A stretch of 64,000 bases of DNA from Oscillospiraceae bacterium (GTDB lineage: Bacteria; Bacillota; Clostridia; Oscillospirales; Oscillospiraceae). The notes beneath the pieces were generated by a model. That model saw only the letters and a program-made list of their open reading frames with translations, did no database searches and had not been told where the DNA came from. The DNA is taken from the NCBI GenBank assembly GCA_017415425.1, contig JAFQGT010000005.1:89038-153037 (forward strand), written 5' to 3'. Positions 60,253 to 64,000 of the stretch are shown here, piece after piece (positions within the stretch are counted from its first letter, which is position 1; each line of letters starts with the position of its first letter). The position numbers and the translations under genes are program-made.

Positions 60253-60351
60253 ACAGGATATCGGCGCATATAATTCATTTTGTTGTTATGAAATTTCCTG
60301 ACCATATGTAAATAGAATGAATATGCAAGCCGGATAAAAGGAGGGCAAAAA

Positions 60352-61701
60352 ATGAATGCGTATGTAGAAAGAGTCATTGAGTATGTAAAGAACAAGCATT
60401 GCCACGAGCCTGAGTTCGTTCAGACGGTTGAAGAGGTCTTTACTTCTATTGCACCTATGGTGGATAAGCATCCTGAATATGAGAAGGCAGACCTGCTGAC
60501 CCGAATGGTAGAACCTGAGCGGATGTTTACTTTCCGTGTTGTCTGGACAGATGATAATGGACAGACACATACCAATATCGGTTACCGCTGCCAGTTTAAT
60601 GGCGCAATCGGACCGTATAAGGGAGGTCTGCGGTTCCAGTCCAACGTGACTCCCAGTATTATTAAGTTTCTTGGCTTTGAACAGACATTTAAGAACAGTC
60701 TGACAGGCTTGCCTATGGGCGGCGGCAAGGGCGGCTCTGACTTTGATCCTGCTGGCAAATCCGATGCTGAGATTATGCGCTTCTGTCAGAGCTATATGAC
60801 TGCGCTTTATCGTTATATCGGACCGGATGTTGACGTACCTGCCGGTGATATGGGTGTTGGCGGTCGCGAGATCGGCTATCTGTACGGACAGTATCGCCGC
60901 CTGAAGGGTGTCTGGGAGAACGGCGTTCTTACCGGTAAGGGTTTCAGCTACGGCGGTAGTTTGATCCGTCCTGAGGCTACCGGATACGGTGCTGTTTACT
61001 ACCTGCAGGAAGTGCTGAAGCACGAAAATGACTCCATTGAGGGCAAGAGAATTGCTATCTCCGGTTACGGTAATGTGGGCTGGGGCATTATGAAGAAGGC
61101 TGCTGAACTGGGTGCAAAAGTAACCTATTTTGCAGGCCCCGACGGCTATATTCACGATCCCGACGGTGTGACCGGTGAGAAGCTTGACTTCATTCTGGAA
61201 ATGCGCGCAAAGGATCCTATGCATTGCAAGCCTTATGCTGATAAGTACGGCGTAGAATTTGTTCCCGGCGCAAAGTGCTGGGGTGTGAAGGATGTAGACA
61301 TCTATATGCCTGCTGCCACCCAGAACGATGTTCGTATGGAATCCGCTGAAAAGATTGCAGCTTCCGGCGTTAAATATTACATAGAGGTTGCGAATATGCC
61401 CACCACGAACGACGCACTGGACTTCCTGCGTAGCCAGAAACATATGATCGTCGCTCCTTCTAAGGCTGTCAACGCCGGCGGTGTTGCTGTTTCCGGTCTG
61501 GAAATGAGTCAGAACTCTGAACGCTTGGTCTGGACTGCAGAGGAAGTGGATGAGAAGCTGAAGGGCATTATGAAGGTCATTCACGCGATGTCAGTGGAAG
61601 CTGCTGAGGAATACGGCCTGGGTTACGATCTGGTTGCCGGTGCCAATATTGCTGGTTTCAAAAAGGTTGCTACTGCTATGATGGAGCAGGGTGCATTCTA
61701 A
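60352..61701 (+). CDS. gdhA: Glutamate dehydrogenase (hexameric, probably NADP-specific)
   Basis: 449 residues, interconverts glutamate and 2-oxoglutarate plus ammonia. Motifs: YKGGLRFQSNVTPSIIKFLG, the active-site Lys in PMGGGKGGSDFDPAGKSDAE, DVPAGDMGVGGREIGYLYG, and the Rossmann GYGNVGWGIMKKAAELGA. Length and sequence are those of the ~450-residue GdhA type. AGGAGGG precedes the ATG. Biased codon use indicates high expression. With glnN it covers ammonia assimilation. Confidence 0.96.
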   Translation: MNAYVERVIEYVKNKHCHEPEFVQTVEEVFTSIAPMVDKHPEYEKADLLTRMVEPERMFTFRVVWTDDNGQTHTNIGYRCQFNGAIGPYKGGLRFQSNVTPSIIKFLGFEQTFKNSLTGLPMGGGKGGSDFDPAGKSDAEIMRFCQSYMTALYRYIGPDVDVPAGDMGVGGREIGYLYGQYRRLKGVWENGVLTGKGFSYGGSLIRPEATGYGAVYYLQEVLKHENDSIEGKRIAISGYGNVGWGIMKKAAELGAKVTYFAGPDGYIHDPDGVTGEKLDFILEMRAKDPMHCKPYADKYGVEFVPGAKCWGVKDVDIYMPAATQNDVRMESAEKIAASGVKYYIEVANMPTTNDALDFLRSQKHMIVAPSKAVNAGGVAVSGLEMSQNSERLVWTAEEVDEKLKGIMKVIHAMSVEAAEEYGLGYDLVAGANIAGFKKVATAMMEQGAF

Positions 61702-61710
61702 GGAAAATGA

Positions 61711-61745
61711 AGAAGTACCCGGTCTGAAAGACCGGGTACTTTTAT
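61711..61745 (+). terminator. Terminator after gdhA
   Basis: 13-bp stem AAGTACCCGGTCT with GAA loop and T run. Confidence 0.9.
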
Positions 61746-61749
61746 GTTA

Positions 61750-61780
61750 AAAACAACACCCGGAGCGCAGCCCCGGGTGT
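61750..61780 (-). terminator. Terminator after the CDP-alcohol phosphatidyltransferase gene
   Basis: Minus-strand stem ACACCCGG/CCGGGTGT, followed on that strand by TGTTTTT. Confidence 0.75.
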
Positions 61781-61786
61781 TTGCTG

Positions 61787-62374
61787 TTATGCGGGACTAT
61801 TGTCAATAGACTGAAAATAACCATCTTTACGAAAATAGGCAATGATATAATCCACAAAAGCGATGATCACGAAAACAATGTCGATTAGTGTGATGATGAA
61901 AACAGTTTTCTCACTTAAATTAGGAAGCATAACTAACACAATCAAGCTGAGGAAAAGAACGGTTGTACAGATTTTTCCGGCAAGGAGAGCACCCTTTAGA
62001 ATCTTGCCCTTCTTCAGGCAGATACCGCCTGCAATGATCTGAAAACACTCCTTCACGAAAAACAGACCTGCCAGAAACCGCAAGACAGGATACTTAACAG
62101 CCAGACAGACGATTAAGGTAAATTGAGTTGCCTTGTCTGCGACGGGATCAAGTATCTTTCCAAGGGTGGAGATCATATTAAAGTGTCGTGCGATCTTTCC
62201 GTCAATCATATCAGTCAGGCAGGAAACCGCCAGAATACTGGCAGCCAGATAATAATCCGATCCGCTGTCCGCCTTTAGATAAATTACAACATAGATCGGG
62301 ATCAGAATCAGCCTGAATATACTAAGTAGATTTGGTATTGTTAATATTTCACGTTTCCAGTCTTTGATAATCAT
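61787..62374 (-). CDS. CDP-alcohol phosphatidyltransferase
   Basis: 195-residue membrane protein with the family signature D-x2-DG-x2-AR-x8-G-x3-D-x3-D in LTDMIDGKIARHFNMISTLG followed by KILDPVADK. N-terminal IPNLLSIFRLILIPIYVVIY is typical of phosphatidylglycerophosphate synthase, but cardiolipin or other head groups are possible. About six helices. Transcribed leftward, convergent with gdhA. Confidence 0.88.
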   Translation of the reverse strand: MIIKDWKREILTIPNLLSIFRLILIPIYVVIYLKADSGSDYYLAASILAVSCLTDMIDGKIARHFNMISTLGKILDPVADKATQFTLIVCLAVKYPVLRFLAGLFFVKECFQIIAGGICLKKGKILKGALLAGKICTTVLFLSLIVLVMLPNLSEKTVFIITLIDIVFVIIAFVDYIIAYFRKDGYFQSIDNSPA

Positions 62375-62461
62375 AGTGCTTTCCTCCGGGTAATCCCGTT
62401 AACTGTATAGAATATTATATGTTTTTTTGATACTTGAATCAAGTCTTAAGTGTAAATTTTA

Positions 62462-62998
62462 CTAAAATTTGGCAGATCTATCGTGGTGGGACTGTAAGGA
62501 AAATTGTTTTGCAAGATTCTTCCAGGTAATTCGATCCAGCTCTCCTGTCTGCGGTAGACCGTTCAAATACTGAAAGGCAGACAGCGCTGAACTTGTTGTA
62601 TCGTCTAGAACACCGCTAAGCTCCGGTGGCAGGATCGAAGAGTTGTTTTGTGCAAGTGCTGCCAAGATCCCCTGTGTTAAATAGATATTGGTATGAGCAT
62701 CACCAAGCCGGTATACCTGCCCAGGATTCATCACCACTTTAACAGGCTCAGCTTTTTCGATTCTTATATAGGCTTCTTCATATACCGGGACAATAGCATC
62801 CCAGGTTTGTTGGTCTGCGATTCCTGTTTGCGGAAGTCCATAAATCCTTTGAAATGCCGTTACGGCGTACATAGTTGCCGGGCCGAATATACCGTCCGGA
62901 ATGACCGTTGGGATCCTCTTATCATCTTCTGCAATTACCCGAAGCATTGTCTGTAAACTTCGGATTGGTTGTGCAGTAAATGATTCTGGCGGTCTCAT
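62462..62998 (-). CDS. Peptidoglycan-binding protein with two PG_binding_1 repeats
   Basis: 178 residues. First repeat: RSLQTMLRVIAEDDKRIPTV, DGIFGPATMYAVTAFQRIYG, LPQTGIADQQTWDAI; second, weaker repeat ends LDDTTSSALSAFQYLNGLPQ then TGELDRITWKNL. No signal peptide. The ATG overlaps the stop of the upstream gene by 4 nt (ATGA), so they form one operon; paired spore-envelope proteins of this sort occur in Clostridia. No catalytic domain seen. Confidence 0.82.
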   Translation of the reverse strand: MRPPESFTAQPIRSLQTMLRVIAEDDKRIPTVIPDGIFGPATMYAVTAFQRIYGLPQTGIADQQTWDAIVPVYEEAYIRIEKAEPVKVVMNPGQVYRLGDAHTNIYLTQGILAALAQNNSSILPPELSGVLDDTTSSALSAFQYLNGLPQTGELDRITWKNLAKQFSLQSHHDRSAKF

Positions 62999-64000
62999 CG
63001 AATCACCTCCTGGTTAACCGGGGATTGAGAACCGATGCTGAGATCCTTGCCGGGGAACTGAGTCAAGGTCGTTGTTTTTGTATATAGATTGCGGTTATTT
63101 GCAGACGACCGACCAAAATTTCCTACCTGCCGTACACCGGAAGCCGGTGCGGTTGTATTTGGCAGGGAGGGGAAGATCTCCGGATCACGCAGGCTGGTTG
63201 TTTCGATTCCGGAATATTGTGAGTAGATTTCATCCCAGGTAGCAGTATCCACAGTACCGGTTTCCGGCAGACGAAAACGCCGCTGGGCTGCCAATACGGC
63301 GGCGCGGGTTGCAGTACCGTATATGCCATCGATACTTACCGGTGGAATCTCTGGAATATATTCTGACAGAACACTGAGCATATACTGTAAATGTCGAACT
63401 TTTTCACCGGTGTCACCCGGTTGTAGGGAGTTTGGAGCAGCCCAGCTGATGGAGTAAAACTGCTGCCCTTGACTTCTTAGTTCTGATAAAGCGTTAACCG
63501 CAGTGTATAACCTGACGATTTCATACCAGGTTGCCGGACCGACAATTCCGTCCGGGGTAAGTCCGAATACCTGCTGTAATGCGCGGACACTGGCTTCCGT
63601 CCTGCTTCCGAAAATCCCGTCAACTGCGGGAATTTTGGGTATAGCAGGGTAGCTTTGTGCGATTCTGTTTAGGGAGACCTGCAGAACTACAACATTCGGT
63701 CCTGTACTGCCGACTCGTAATGGCGTACCGGGATATGAGCTGGTAATACCCCGAATTGGCGCATTTAGGACGGTTTCCACATCACCGTAGTAACTGCGTA
63801 GGATTTGCTGAGAATTGTAGCCTTGCTGCGCTAAATTTTGACTACCCCATTGACTGAGACCCTCGCAAGTAACTGTAGTTCCGTTGCAGAATTTTGCAGC
63901 CAGCGGTTCTACAAAACCTGGTCGTCGAAGATAATCGTTGAACAGCTCGTCAACAAGCCTTGACACATTCTCAAAATAGGCACGGCCATTGACAAAGTAC
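62995..64000 (-). CDS. SpoIID-like peptidoglycan-binding protein, N-terminus beyond window
   Basis: The frame is open to the right edge (it reads YFVNGRAYFEN before the internal GTG), so only the C-terminal ~335 residues are here. CEGLSQWGSQNLAQQGYNSQ then QILRSYYG matches the end of the SpoIID-type domain, followed by two PG_binding_1 repeats (PAVDGIFGSRTEASVRALQQ and SIDGIYGTATRAAVLAAQRR) and a low-complexity tail. Resembles clostridial spore-cortex-associated proteins. Whether it is catalytic cannot be judged without the N-terminus. Confidence 0.82.
   Translation of the reverse strand, partial: YFVNGRAYFENVSRLVDELFNDYLRRPGFVEPLAAKFCNGTTVTCEGLSQWGSQNLAQQGYNSQQILRSYYGDVETVLNAPIRGITSSYPGTPLRVGSTGPNVVVLQVSLNRIAQSYPAIPKIPAVDGIFGSRTEASVRALQQVFGLTPDGIVGPATWYEIVRLYTAVNALSELRSQGQQFYSISWAAPNSLQPGDTGEKVRHLQYMLSVLSEYIPEIPPVSIDGIYGTATRAAVLAAQRRFRLPETGTVDTATWDEIYSQYSGIETTSLRDPEIFPSLPNTTAPASGVRQVGNFGRSSANNRNLYTKTTTLTQFPGKDLSIGSQSPVNQEVIR

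Larger units (their letters stand above)
60048..60351. other. Intergenic region with two divergent promoters
   Basis: 304 bp without a gene. It holds the leftward phosphohexomutase promoter (60092-60120) and the rightward gdhA promoter (60224-60252), both TTGATT-17-TATAAT, and about 90 nt of gdhA leader with no riboswitch that I recognise. Confidence 0.7.

Noticed and set aside
60253..60351. Possible riboswitch in the gdhA leader.
   Set aside because: About 90 nt, A/T-rich, no conserved aptamer pattern or terminator seen.
60286..61584. 432-codon minus-strand frame opposite gdhA.
   Set aside because: Shadow frame; gdhA on the plus strand has full motifs and a ribosome site.
1..64000. CRISPR arrays, insertion sequences or prophage genes.
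   Set aside because: No regularly spaced repeats, transposase, integrase or phage structural genes were seen; the only repeat of note is at the ssrA 3' end.

Overview
The window reads as ordinary chromosome of an anaerobic, endospore-forming Clostridia bacterium, most likely of Oscillospiraceae/Ruminococcaceae type. The evidence is a one-subunit pyruvate:ferredoxin oxidoreductase, an anaerobic NrdG activase, lysine 2,3-aminomutase, type III glutamine synthetase, and the sporulation genes ytfJ/gerW, dacF, spoIIID and a SpoIID-like peptidoglycan-binding protein. Firmicutes features include strong AGGAGG ribosome sites, many GTG/TTG starts, a tyrosine T-box and a large SRP RNA with an Alu domain. 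No prophage, insertion sequence or CRISPR array was seen. Species cannot be named from sequence alone.

Layout. 0-4.4 kb: end of metA, then feoA-feoB with a small Cys-rich partner under a palindromic operator, then a TGS-type nucleoside kinase. 4.9-11.5 kb: scpA-scpB-DUF2953-ytfJ-dacF-rluB-rpiR-flavoprotein, then acpP. 11.6-14.5 kb: SRP RNA, dnaX, ybaB, recR. 14.5-24.2 kb: PTS-IIC-like permease, thioesterase, pncB, GIY-YIG protein, an AbrB/PLP-lyase/EamA operon, a YugP protease, then PAP2-hydrolase-nrdG-dut. 24.3-31.9 kb: glnN, aminotransferase, gtrA, kamA, and a divergent murT/gatD pair. 32-35.5 kb: tRNA-Ser, tRNA-Thr, pncC, thiI, yifB. 35.7-42.7 kb: PFOR, small ORFs, an AI-2E family permease, spoIIID, rlmH, rsmE.

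42.8-50 kb: tRNA-Leu, then a gene-free block of about 630 nt that fits OLE RNA, followed by a membrane protein fitting OapA and then dxs-tlyA-nadK-argR-recN. This is the gene order that surrounds OLE RNA in Bacillus halodurans and relatives, and I regard it as the most interesting locus. 50-64 kb: T-box tyrS, MFS transporter-GDPD, tmRNA with smpB and cyclophilin nearby (the tmRNA 3' end is duplicated around a three-hairpin element), HAD phosphatase, a putatively LexA-controlled dinB operon, NUDIX, phosphohexomutase, gdhA, a CDP-alcohol phosphatidyltransferase and two peptidoglycan-binding proteins, the last cut by the window end.

Functional themes are central anaerobic metabolism (PFOR, GDH, GSIII, KamA), chromosome upkeep (ScpAB, DnaX, RecR, RecN, DinB), RNA and ribosome upkeep (RlmH, RsmE, TlyA, RluB, ThiI, tmRNA/SmpB, SRP RNA) and envelope/spore biology. 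The second notable point is that the GatD-like protein lacks the Cys and His expected of a glutaminase, and its MurT-like partner is also divergent.
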